Source: Chrysomallon squamiferum (taxonomy: Eukaryota; Mollusca; Gastropoda; Neomphalida; Peltospiridae). From it: a DNA stretch of 64,000 nucleotides. The translations under genes and the position numbers were made by a program. Of the stretch, positions 23,877 through 37,200 are shown one piece after another. Location of the stretch: contig CM022673.1 in assembly GCA_012295275.1 (NCBI GenBank), positions 20,481,913-20,545,912 on the forward strand. Direction: 5' to 3'. The notes below the pieces were generated by a model that was given only the letters and a program-made list of their open reading frames with translations, was not told the origin of the DNA and searched no databases. How positions within the stretch are numbered: the first letter of the stretch is position 1; every line of letters begins with the position of its first letter.

Positions 23877-26800
23877 TTTTAATACAAAGATAATTGGTTT
23901 TGTACCAGTAATTTGCTGTTCAGTTTAACATGTACATATTTCATAGATTAATGTTGAGCATATGATGTCCATTAACTCTGTTGAAGGTCAGTGCAAATGA
24001 TAAATGGATTGCCTATGGTAGAAATATTTTATTATAATGTGTTTATCTGCTTGGATGAAAATATAAACCAAGGGTTGAAAGTACTGAGGTTATTTATATA
24101 TAATACCTTTAAAAATTATATGTGTTAAATATCCAATGAACCAAGCCAAGCAATATTCTTTTGTGTCATACATAGTTAGTAATGTGATTATATTGTCCTG
24201 GACTTTTGCTCTGTCCATAACAGTATGTTCTTTATTTTTCATCATATTAGTGTTCATTACTATATAATATCCTTGTACTGATCTAGATATACATAGATGA
24301 TGTGATTATCCAGATATACAGATTTTTCTATCTTCTACACTCAATAATTTGATTGTATTAATAATTAATATGAAGTAAATAATGAAATTTTCTTGCTTTT
24401 TAACATGTACAGTTACAAAAAATCACAATTCTCCATTACATACCATATGATTGTCATGTTCATTAAATTTTGAGAAAATAATAAATCTAATGTGAAACCG
24501 GTAGAGTGAATATTTCAAGAGCTATATGCACCTGCGATGTGCTCATCAATAACATGTCAATGCAGTGGATTAAGTAGAAGAATCATTAGAATTAAGGAAG
24601 TGCCTTTAACATTTAATATAATTTACATTCAGTTTATATATTTTAAAATGTTTTTTTTTTTTTTTTTTTTTAATTTTATTGTTTATTCAGAACGTGCATC
24701 TTTATTTATTGATATTATGAATATATTTGTTTTATACCTATAGTTTGGGGGCTGAGTTTGTTCTTCATAACTTTGTGTCTTTATTTTGTTTATTATATTT
24801 TCTTTAGTTGGTTAGTTTTTTTTTTTTTTTTTTTATGAACCAATCTGGTTTATTTGAAAAGAAAAAGTCATGTGCAATCATGAAAAAGAAAATGTCATTC
24901 TAAATGCTTATTCTCAACTGATAATTTTATCATTCATTGTGTTTATCAAAGGTTATAACAACAGAACAATCACATACATATAAAATTTATTTACATTATT
25001 TGTTCATATTTGATGTGACGTGAAGTCATCAGGCTATTTTCTATCTTCTTTTCTGTATATAAACATTTTTTTTTTTTTAAATTTATTGTATTGTATTTTA
25101 AAATATTTATCTTTGTTTTCATTATACTTTGAGATGAATATAGAAACAAACCACAAATACAGTGTATGTTTAAAATTTCCTAATATACTTCTAGGTTTTT
25201 TTGTTTTTATATACATTACATTGTTACAAACATTTCTTCATCCTGTAATATAAAAAGTTGAATACTATCCATGTTTTGGTTTTCATTGTTAACTGTCCAG
25301 TGTCACTGTTAATTACTGACATGTTTAAATTGTGGCCTAAAAGCTAGATGTTCTTTAATAAATGTTTTATTTCTACCTGTGATAATATTTATGATTAATG
25401 CAGTGGATTCAAAATCAAAACAAATTAAATACCATTGTTAAATATCCAAAATACTGAAAACAGTTTTAAAATGTAAAACTCTCTTGTCTCATTTGATATT
25501 TAGTGTCATCTAGTGACAAAATTTTAAAATGTGTGATTCTTTAATCAATCTCTTTCACCAAAACTGAGTTTATTTTAAAATCAGATGATAGACAAATATG
25601 TATATATGTTTAAGTGGGGTCTTATCAAAAATTAACCCATAAGCCCTTAATGGGTGAGTTACTATTTTCACCAAACCATATTTGAATGCATTCTGAAAGC
25701 AAATTCTTCTATGTAATATGTTACCACTTTGGTTATAATAATAAATATAATCCAGCAAAACTCAGACATATCTTGTTAATGTTTAAATGTGCTACCATGA
25801 AAAAATCCACTGGGCAGTTACTGGTTGTATGATAGGTAATTTTAGAGCTGTAATGCAGTTTATCAGATGTGTACAATTCCATACAGACATGTATTTACTA
25901 TCTATTTTAATTTTCTACAGTTTGATCATGACTTTATGTTGAAAGTTAGTTTAATAAAAAATAAAAAATAAAGGTATTAGATATTGTGATTATTTGTCTG
26001 TTCATATTCGTGTTTAGTTATGCATTTCTGGGTACCATTTTACAGGTATTTATGTAATGTTTTTGTCTTTTTAAATAAACTTTATTATGATGTATAAATA
26101 TATATAAACAAGTTTGTTGTATTTCTTATCAGAATATTTTTTATTGAAACAAGTGTTTTTAATTTTTATTTTATAATTAACTGGGCATCAGCTGTAAAAA
26201 AGATAAAGAAACTAAATATATTGGTTTTAACAGAAGATAAATATGATTCACACCTACAGATATAAGCATGCACATGTGAGTTAATAAAGAAGTTTGCATT
26301 GTAAGAATTTGATATAAGCATTTACTAATTACTTAAAATATGAATTTTGTTCCTCTCTTTGGAGCTTTAAATCAATGAGTGATAAATGTTATTCATTTTA
26401 CTTCAAAAAATATTTTCATCAAAGATTATTGAAGAATAATAACAAAATGATAGTAAATATTTTCATAGCCTTAACTGCTCAGTAAAATACAAAATCTGAT
26501 ACTGATAAATATGCCTTTATTCAACAAATGCATTTTCTTGACTTGAGAACACATTAATTAAAGTTACTAAGTGGTGGTTCATTATGCCAAGAAAATACCC
26601 ATTGAATTACCACAAATATATTTTTACAAATTTTGTTTGAAAATAATACAGTTCTCTGGTCATGTTTGTTGAATGTACAGCTTCTAATTAACCAAATAAT
26701 TACAACAAAAGTCCTTCCATGTAAAGACTGAGTACATCATAATGTTTTTCACATATGGATAAAAAATATCAGAAATTACAGCTAAAAGATTGAACATAGT

Positions 26801-28246
26801 CAACCATCAAAACAAAACTGCAGAATCTTCCCAATATATTACCACTAACAATATTGACAATTATCTTTTTTCAAAAAAAAAATTCGGAGGGGGGGGGTGA
26901 TCAAACATCAGCTTTATTTAAAATAATCACTTTTTTTCTTTTGGATAATTCATAGGTTAAATGCTGTCCCTTTTAAAACCCTTTTGTAATTTGTTACATT
27001 TATTCAAAAACCAAATTCTGTCTCAGCTTTCAGTTAATGTATTTTTGTAGAATTCTGAATTTCTTGGTGTTGGGAACTGCTCTTAAATCAAACACAAACT
27101 TTATATATGAAAAGCAAAACAGTAAGTTTCTCTCTTAAACTGCTTATCCATTTTTGAAAAGCAAAACAAAAACCAAACAAAAAGTTTTATGCATACTTTG
27201 CATTAATAAATATTTTAATATCCACAAAGGTTAATAATTTTCAAAGTTGTTTTAGTAACAGTCTGTAAATATAATTAAAAAAAAAAGAAAAAAGAAATAA
27301 TAATAATTATATGTAAACTTTGGATTAGATTAAAAATGAAACCAAATTACAAAACGTAGACGTAGGTAGATTTTACTGTCAAAGAAAAGAAATTTATGTT
27401 TTGTTGTCTTTTTAAAACATATACACTAACTGAAAGTGTTTCAACAAAAATGTAACAAATGAGATCTGTAACTTCAATATTCAACATACAAAAGCTTTAG
27501 AACATTTTTAGAAACATGATCAGTTTGACGCAACTCTTTTTCTAATAAATGGGATGAATGACTTTTTATGTACACTAGTAACAAAACAAAATTGAAAGTA
27601 CTATGAATGATTTTTTTTGCTGGAAAATTCATTTATTTTTAATTTTTTCACTAAAAATTAATAGGTTCACATTCTTAAAAACAGAACTATAACAATATTG
27701 AGTTGTTCTGAAATGTTAATCTAGAATGTTGTTACATTTGTTTTTTGTTTTTTTTGGTTTTTTTTGGACAATAATTCAGCATGTTCAGTACTATTTAATA
27801 AACAGAAAACAAAAAAGTATTCCTGTTTTAACAGCATGACCTTTCAATAAAATCTAGCTGATAAATATGACAGTGAAAAGAATTTGTGGTAATATTTCAA
27901 ATTTAAAACATCACTTGGTTTTTACTCAAAATTTCATAGTTTTTATCTGATTTTTATAAAACATATAGACTTTGTTAATTTATGTAATAAATATTAAATG
28001 CATATAACAAATAATCCAGCAAACAATTAATATGTATGTGGCTCCAATGCATCTTGAGAATTTTTTTTTTTTTTTTTTTATAAATTATAATCCATTTGTC
28101 AGGACTTTTTTTTGTTTTTGACTGGTGATAGGCTATTTAAAAAAAAACTATCCACTGTAAACCGTAACCATCCATTATTATTTGTTTATACCAACAGTAT
28201 CATATCAAATGGTCCTTAACAAAAGTTACTGTTTTTATAAAAGATT

Positions 28247-31200
28247 TTATTTTCCATTGTTTTTTCTGGCACCCACTGAGGCTAAACAAAGCAAATTCAG
28301 AGCTGCTTCTTCTCGACTTTTTGTAGGTGTGCTTTGTTGTGAATTCAAGCAGTGAAATCCTCTATTTTCAGGCCTCTTCAGATTATTCTGCTGGTCATCT
28401 GAGGCATTTGTAACTTCAGCTTTTGCAGAGAGAAGGTTTATTTTATTTGTTTGAACAGTGTTACAGATTGATGAAGTCAACTTTTGAGGATTTACAGAAA
28501 CATGACTTTCTAGTACTGCTACCGATGAAGACTTTGGATTTGATATTTTATTTTCACCAATAATACAAAGGGAAGATTTCAAATTAAAAGGCACAACTGT
28601 CTGTTTCTGAATGGCAGGAACATGATGATGATCTTCAGAAATATTGGGTGCTTGTGGAATAACCTGCACAGAATCCAAAGTCTTACTATCGCTTTCCAAA
28701 TTAGGGGACTGTCCACTTTCAAAAATCCTTTCGGCATTTACAGTGGGAAGGTTTTTTATTTGGGGTTTTACCTCTGGTGAACCATCTCCAAATTTCTGAA
28801 TATTTGGTAAAATTTTGTTTGAAGACACTGCATAGCTAGGACTGGGGAGCTGGTAACCTGTGGCAGATGAATAATTGGCAACATTTGTTGTTTTAGGAGA
28901 TGGAACAGGATGAACAAAAGATGATGATGGAGCTCGCACTGTAAGGATCTGACTACCTACTTGAATTGTGGCTTGTGGCAAAACTTTAAGGATGCCTTGA
29001 TGCACAGTGACTGGGACACCCTGGGCTGTCATCAGTTGGCCCCCAATGTTATATAACATAAGCTTTTGCTGTCTGGCTAATCCTGTATCGATACTTCCTG
29101 TATTTGGCTGATTTGTTGCTGGAGACATTACTGTTATGTTTGAAATCGGAGAAGGCTGTTTTGAAGTAATTTCTGTTTTGCTTCCCAAAAGATTTGCTGA
29201 ACCTTGACTGATTAGTGCTGCAGATGTCGAGGTTTCTATTTGTTTCTTAGTAAGATTACATTCAGTTTCACCAAATAATTTCAACGATGGAATGCCAGTA
29301 TTGCTCAGTGCTGGAACAGCTGCTAGAGTTTGGCCAATACTTGTCTGCATAGTTGTAACACTAACTTGACTTTTATCTGATTGTGAAATATTCAAAGGTT
29401 TACTTGTCTGAAGAAGTGCACTTGCCAGTGTTGGATGGTTTGCTTTAGCATTAGGTGGTTTTGATAGTGGTTTTGCTTCCAATACTTCTTGTAGACATTG
29501 GTCAGATAGGGTAATTCCACTGGTAGAAGATAAGGCCTGTGGTTTAGATGTTGTTCCAGTTAAGACAGGTTGAAGAGAAGGAAACACAAATCTAACACCT
29601 GGAAGTGGTGCACTTGGAGACATACCAACAATACTTACAGGAGTTTGCTGACCTGAAGATGCTGTTTGCTGTAACACAGTACCTTGTGATAGGTTATATA
29701 TTACTTTTTGTCCTGAACTCTGAGGTACAGTTATTTTCCCTAAAGGCAGCTGAGTCAAATGACCTGCTACAAGTTGTGGGCTAAGGACTAGTCTTGTTGG
29801 TTGGACAATCCCATCCTTTTGAGGAGTAATAACCTGACTTTTTGAAGCAGCTTCATTCTTAAAAGAAGTCTGCTGATCTGATGCCATTTGCACATTCTGG
29901 GCTGACAGTGAAACCTGTTTCTGTCTTGGTACTTGCTGAATCTGTTGTCCACTTTGAAATAACAGTTTATTCACTTTAATGTTTGCAGACAAACTAGGTG
30001 CTGAAACCCTAACTGGAGATGTAATAATTTTACTTGGGATAACCATCTGAGGAGACACTTCTGTGGTGAAAAGCTGTTTAACTGCTGAATTTAATACATT
30101 TTGTGTCTGAGGAGAAGATACTGGCAAAGTGGATACAACAACTGCACATTGTAAAAGATTTGGTTGAATGTTTTGCAATGGTAAAACTATTTTCTTCTGT
30201 AGAGATCCAGCAGTTCCAGGCTGATTTACAATGACTGCTGGAATCATTGCTGGCTGCTCTGTTTTTCCTTGTTTCAACCCAGACATCTGCCCCTGTTTAA
30301 CTGGACTAGGTGCCACCAAAATATTCGATATCTGACCTTGTTGACCAGCTATTATTTGCTTCATCAGTTCAGCTGCTGGGGTGCCTGTTTTTATTTTTGA
30401 ATGCAGTCCAGATGTATTGTCATCAAGTTTTTGGTTTTGTACTGGATTAGCATTGGTCAAAGGAATCTTTCCACTGGGTGCAGTTACGGTGCTTGAACTT
30501 TGTGAAGCAACCTGAACTTGGTTTGTGGAAAGTATGTTTTTATTCATTTGAGACTGTGACTTTAATTTAAGGGCTGCAGATAGAGACTGCATAACTGCAG
30601 GTGAAGCCAGTGGAGAATGAATAGTTGAATATGTGGAAACCACCATTTCAGATTTTCTGTTTTGATTTATTGGTGGTGCTTGAGCTGCATCAAGTTTCTG
30701 ACCCATGGTTTGGGCAATTAGTCCTCTTGTAACAGCTTCTGATGATGAATAATTTTTTTGTTGTGTTGTTCCAAGTTGCACTGGTTTAGCAGTGGAAACT
30801 TTTGTTCCAGAAGCAACTGGCATCTGGCCTGCTGGGATAATGAGGCCCTGCGGGGTAAGATATCCTTGAACTACACCTTGTGATGTAATTAGTGCTTGTG
30901 GAGTACCTTTCAAAACAACATTTTTCTGAGATGGATTAGCTCCAACTGCTCCTGGAACAAGAAAGGACATCTGAGTCCCTGCTGCTGCTTGTGTAGATAG
31001 GACATTTTGTCCAGCCATAGAACCAGTGACAACACTCCCTTCTGTTGCAGAAGGAATTAAAGATTCCAGTTTTGGGGTCACGGCAATAGGACTTTTCATG
31101 ACCTGAACTGTTTTTGTGACATTTTTCCGAAGATTTATAGATGGCAGAGTGACTGGTGAGGGCACTTTGATGTTAACCGTAGGCAGAGTTGTACTCACTG

Positions 31201-34200
31201 ATGTCACAACAGATTTTATTACAGTATCAATAACTGACTGTTTTACCATGCCAGAGACCAAAGAAGAATGTCCTGTATTTTGAATCTTGGGGACAGTTGT
31301 AGAATCATTACAGACATTTTGACTGTCACTAACACTGTCAGAAGACACACTCTGTTTTTCTGATGGCGAATTTTCTGATTTAGGTTTCCCTTGAGCAACA
31401 CGTGTTTCAAGCAATTCTTTAACAGTAATATTGTTTGCATATCTTTGTTTGCTTGGGGAAAGCCCTGGGACATTTGTAGTAAGTACACTCACACTGACTG
31501 AAGAAGAAGGTGATCCAATACTACTGGACAAAGGCACTTTGAAAGGAAATGTGGACGTAGGCGATGTAACTGTCTCATAATGTCCAGCTTCTTCTTCAGT
31601 TGTAATGGTTGAATTTTGATTATTTAAAGATAAACTGATCACAGTTTGACAAGACTGAGAAGGCAATGAACTACATTCCCTCAGTCCTGCTGACACTGCT
31701 TCTGAGGACTGTTGCAAAAATACTTGATGTGCAGCTTGCTTGACTGGAGCTGTCAACAAAATTGTTGTTGCACCACCAGCTGTTTGAATTCTCATTGCTT
31801 TATTCTTTAACAACTGTTGTAAGACACCAGAAGGCAGAGTGCTAAGCTGCAATGTTTTCTGTGCTGATATTGCTGGTTTTGCCAATATGTGAATAGGACT
31901 ACCCAATGAATTTTGGGTGCCTCCAGGTTCTGTAGTTTGATAAATGGATGTTGTGGCAGTATTAGTTTTACCTTTAACTTGAATTTTTCGGAAGGTTACT
32001 GGTGGTACAGTTGTTGGTTTCCTCACTGATAAAAGGCTCTGAATAACAGGATGAGAAGTCTGTGTCACAGAGGTATTTGCTAAAACCTGGACTTTCTGTC
32101 CCCTAACTGAAGGAGATGCTGAAAGAGTGGAGGAGTTGACAGACACGTGTATCAGATGACTTGTTGAGGTTATATTAGATTCAAGAATTTGTTCTGAATT
32201 TATCTGAGATGCATTTGATGACAAGACACTGCCAACAGGCAATGCATGCTTTTGCTTAGCCAAAATATTTGGTGCATTAGCAGTAGATGATATTTCTTCA
32301 GACATTTTTACCACCTTCTTTCTTTTACAGAATGTATCTTCTGTGTTATTAGGAATCACTCTTCTTTTTCTCAGTCTTCCTCGAGAACTTACATCAAATT
32401 CATAGTCTTCTGGGATTGAGGTTTCTGGTGTCTTTTGTGGTAAAGGAGGCTGCTTCTTTGGAGTTTTCTTTTCTTTTGTTTCTACCTCAGATGTGTCACT
32501 GCTGTCCTCCTGCTCACTGTCAGATGATCCTTCCTCTGACTTGTCCGAGTCCCAGTCCTTCAGGCTCTGCAATTGATGAACAACAGACATGAATCATAAA
32601 CGTTAACAAGTATTTTTTTAATATTACATATACAAAGCACTGTGTTCATTTTTATATATATTTGCACTGAGTATATAATGTTATGTTTGATGTAATTCCT
32701 GATTACCTTTCTTTTTAAAATATGTTTATAATTTTTAATTATTTTGTTCAAAACATATATTTGTCAATCAAGGTCATAAGCTGAATCATCTCTCCTCAGT
32801 CTTTCATGGAAAAAAAGAAAGATAATATTTAGAAATTAAAGAAATTAACTATGATTCAGTTCTCACCTCAGGTGGTTCTTCTTTGTAATTTTCAAATTCC
32901 TTTCTCATTTTCACCCGAGCACGTCGTGTTGCCTGACTTAACTTGGTTTCCCATGGTTCCAGTTCGTTCAACAAAAATAGGAGGCGTTCATGAAGTTCAA
33001 TAACACACTTTCTTCTTTGAGCTGGTTTCACAATCTTTGAAGCAAAGCAAAATGAAATATTTTTTGACAAATTTTGTAGGATTTATTTAAATATCTACAA
33101 TTATAAAACAGATAACAATAAATATATTAGCTATATTCTGATTTAATATCTGAAATAATGACTTATATCAACTATCTAGCTTATAAGGCACATAATGAAT
33201 GACTTATTAGAAATTTATGAATGTGATTTATAACTCAGTGATTTGACAGATATAAATCAGAGAACAAATAAAAACAAATATTTAAATAGAAAATAGAAAA
33301 GTCTACATTTTATATTAAAATCACCTTTCTTCCCCTTCTCACACTGATAGGCTCTGGTTCAGCAAATCTGGCACAAATTTCACGAAGCTGTTGTACATTT
33401 TCTACAATCAACTCAAAATCACCAACAGATGGAGTCTGTAACAAAAATTAATAACATTATTACCAAAAACAAAACAATCTGTTAAAGAATGTTTTATCTA
33501 AATATTTTCATCTGTTAAATTTACTTAGACAAATGTCATTTTTGTCAGTTATTAGTACTGTTTTTGTGTGTATATATGTGTGGGAGGGTTCATATTTTTA
33601 AAATAAATTATTCTGTAATTATCATCTTCAACTGCAGTTATATCTGAACTGTTCTTTATCATCTTCTATCAGCTTAAGTGGGTACTCTTATCCCAAACAA
33701 CTTTTTAAGCACCAAATATATTTTATACATTTTTCTTTTTTTGTAATTCTATTAAGGTTTTGATAAATGATAACATTATATTTAATTTATGGCTAAATAA
33801 ACATACTATTTCATCATGTTCATCTTCAGATTCTGCAGGTTTTGTTGTTTCAGTTTCACTATCTTTCTTGAACTTTTGCTCTGAATCTGAATTAGACCCT
33901 GTTACATTTTCCTTCTTGATTTTACAATGCTCTGCTTCATCATTCATTTCTTTAACACTGTCATTATTTATGTCATTATTTATCTCATCATTTCTATCTT
34001 TTGCTCCTTTCAATTCAGTATGTACATTTTCTTTTTGTTCAGAATCACTTATCTTCTTCACATCACTCTCTACACTGCCATTTTGTTTCACAGTACACTC
34101 CTCCTTATTAAGGTCACACTCCTGTTTTATGTCATTCACACACATCACTGACTCTTCTTCTAATTTTATATCACAGACTTCACATTCACCATTTTCAGCA

Positions 34201-37200
34201 AACACTGCTGGTTTTGAAAAAGGTTTGTTATTTCCATTCAGTAGAGATTTGTCTGTTTTATCTTTTTCTTGGTCTGCTTGTGCTTGTGAGTTGGGAGTAT
34301 GGCAAACACTAGTTTTAATTAACTTGTGTATTTTTCTGTTCTGTTCCCTTTCCAAAATAAAATTACTTTCAAACAAAGCTGAGGATTTTTGTGTTTCTTT
34401 GTTTATATCATATAACTCAGATATTTTTCTTTTACGTTTCATGTTTTTGTTGGTCTGAAAACATAATTTTTTATCACAATTGTTTCCTTTTCTCACACCA
34501 ATGTTTCCCATATCACCTACATCTGAATTATCTGAATAATCCATTTTCTCACATTCAGTCTTTTCACTAGCATTCGTACAATTATTATGGTCTTCAGAAG
34601 TTATTTTTTTTCATCAGAAATTTTATCCTTCATATTTGACACAGACTTAGCATTGTTCACCCGAGAAATATTTCTTGCACTGTCAATGTTTAAGGCACGC
34701 AGGTTATTGCAAGCTTTCTCATTATCATCTGACTGGCTAGTTCCTTGTTTGATTCCATTTGTCACATTGCTTTCTGACATGTCAGCGTCCCAATTTTCTA
34801 TTTGAGTATTCTCCATGACACTGTGTTTTTCATTTAAGCATGTTGTGTCAAACTGTTTCTGCAGTTTCCGTGCCAGACCAGTTTTAGATTCTGATTGTTT
34901 AGGACCCAGTATGGACCAACTGCTTGACAGAGATGAACTATCTGAATCAGGATCGTTCACTTCTGGTGTAGCTGTCAGAGAACGTGATGGTGGTGCTGAA
35001 CTCAATTCACTGTTGTCTTCTGTTTCCTCTGTGTCAGTACACTCATCTTCCTGAAGTGATTTCTTTATTTTCTTCACCTGAATATTATTTATATTATTTA
35101 TTAACAGTTTTTATCCATCAATGGTATATCTGATCTATGTGGGTATAACAAGATTTACTTAGTACCATGTCAAAAATCACTAATGCTACAAATATATATT
35201 GTTTAACTTTCTATTATTTTTGGCAGCATTTAATTCTTGAAGTAACCCTTAACTATTGAAATAATGTGTTGATATTTTTTTACCAGGTTTTTTTTTTGTT
35301 CATTTTTGTCATATAACTGATTCCATAAAACTGTTATTTAATATGTAATGTAAGTCAAAATACAGATATCTGTTTTATATATATATTTATAGGCCAATGA
35401 AAAAATATTTTAAATACCTGACTTCCACGTTTTCTGCGCCCAAAACAGCCAGATGTTTTCTTCTTTTTCTTAATAGGTGGAGTATAATCATCTTTAACAG
35501 AGTCCTGAAAATAAAATATCATAAAATAAAAATAAAATTATTTGATTAAGTTTGCATTATTTCAGGCTTTCTTATGAAAAAAAATGAAAAACCGAAGAAA
35601 AAAATCATGGAGAAACAAAGAAAAGAAAATATGCCAAACGTCTAATCAAAATGTTTTAACAATATTCATAGCTCTGTAGGCTAAATACAGGCTTTCCTGT
35701 CTTATAAATACCACTGGTTGCTAACTTATGAACAGCCCATGATTACTTTTGTTTTAATATTATAAATTTCAATATATTGAAAATAAAAACTGCACAAAAT
35801 TTATTAACATCCTTAACTGCCAGAAGAGCTAGTGTTATCAATAAATAAAATACCTTTGATTTTACTTCAACAATTTCTTCTTCACCTGTGTCTGGCTCAG
35901 GTAATGGTGCCTGTCGGTAAATGCGAACATCTGCTCCACAGAACTGAGGAAAGTGCAGATATGAGTTACCTTTTGCATCCCAACCAAGTATATATTCATG
36001 TTGGTCAGCAGGTGGCTGGAATTCAATAGCATCACGCAGTGACTCCTGCGATTCCTGTGAAGTCAATAAACATAACTTTAGTACAATATATATATATCTT
36101 AAACTTGCTTTTCAGTAAGAGAGAATTAAAATGAAATTAAAATGCTAAAAGCTATTGATATTGCTTAATACTAGTTCATTTCAGATATTTGCTACTGTAC
36201 TGTGACATTATTTGACTAACCTGATTTTAATTATCTGAAAAATTTGCTGACTTCAGAAAAAAGTTTAAGTACAAATTAACAATCATTAAATTTGATTGAA
36301 AAAATCTTTTAAACTCTTTTGTTTTATACATTAATAATAATATTTACCAAGCAGTGATCACAGAGAGTCTTCATAATCCAAACTTTACGATAAAAACTAA
36401 GTTCATGGAATTTCTTTTTCAAAAGAGGATTCTTCTTTCCTGAAACACACAAACAATAAACACATAAACAATATCTTATCAATAAATCTTTAATAATTAA
36501 TGCATGTTAAAAGTGAAATCTTTCTCCTGTAACAAAATAAAAAATTATGTTTATTTTTGCAATATTTCTATGTGACTAAAGATTAATTTAAACTGCCAAA
36601 CTGATAAAATTATACAAAATTCAGAATGGAGTTATCCACTTACCAGTGACCTCAAAGAAAAAAACATCAATTCCAAGTTTGCTTGCTGCCTGAAATCATA
36701 TAAAAATGTTGTTTAGTTTTAAAAGAAGCATGTGAGTAACTGACAAATTAAAACATTTATGTATAATATTTACCAGTAAGCAAATAACTTCAGGAATTCT
36801 GTCGTTTATCTATTTTCACATTGACTGAAAATTCAAGCATCTCTGTTTCAAACATATTGTTCTAGGAAATTTACTAAAGACGAAAGATATAAAAATTTTA
36901 ACATAAATTTAATACTCACTGCATAGGCATCTCCCTTTGCATCATCCAGAGCTTTATACCAGATTGACACCCTCATGGTGAGTTTTTCATTCCAAACAGA
37001 ATATGGCATTAGGTTTTTCTTGTCAATTCTGAAAAAATAAAAATACAAGGTTATTTAATTAGTTTTGTTTCATAAATCAAAAGAAACAAAAGAAAGCTTT
37101 GTACCTAATTAGTACGTTATTTTATATTCTGTGACCAGTACAGTAGACAACAAGATTTTAATCATATTGATAAACAAGTGTACTTCACTAAATACCTGTT

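Larger units (their letters stand above)
21527..28246. other. Tail-to-tail interval between RIC3 and the BRD10-like gene, no further gene seen
   Basis: 6.7 kb of strongly AT-rich DNA. It must hold the RIC3 3'UTR on the left and the BRD10-like 3'UTR on the right. Many AATAAA motifs occur on the + strand (for example near 21677, 22851 and 26074), as do TTTATT motifs on the + strand that would serve the - strand gene (for example near 26516 and 26912). Repeats include TA/CA runs, a TG-rich tract and long T runs. Short frames around 24.5-25.8 kb on both strands are low-complexity Phe/Lys/Ile/Tyr-rich translations of AT-rich DNA and are not genes. Confidence 0.6.

Noticed and set aside
24537-25758. 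Cluster of 60-80-codon frames on both strands
   Set aside because: Translations of poly(T)/AT-rich 3' DNA with no splice or family support.
33760-34458. Long + strand reading frame (232 codons)
   Set aside because: Antisense shadow of the BRD10-like acidic exon; rich in Ser, Phe, Leu and Cys as expected from the complement of Glu/Lys/Asn codons.
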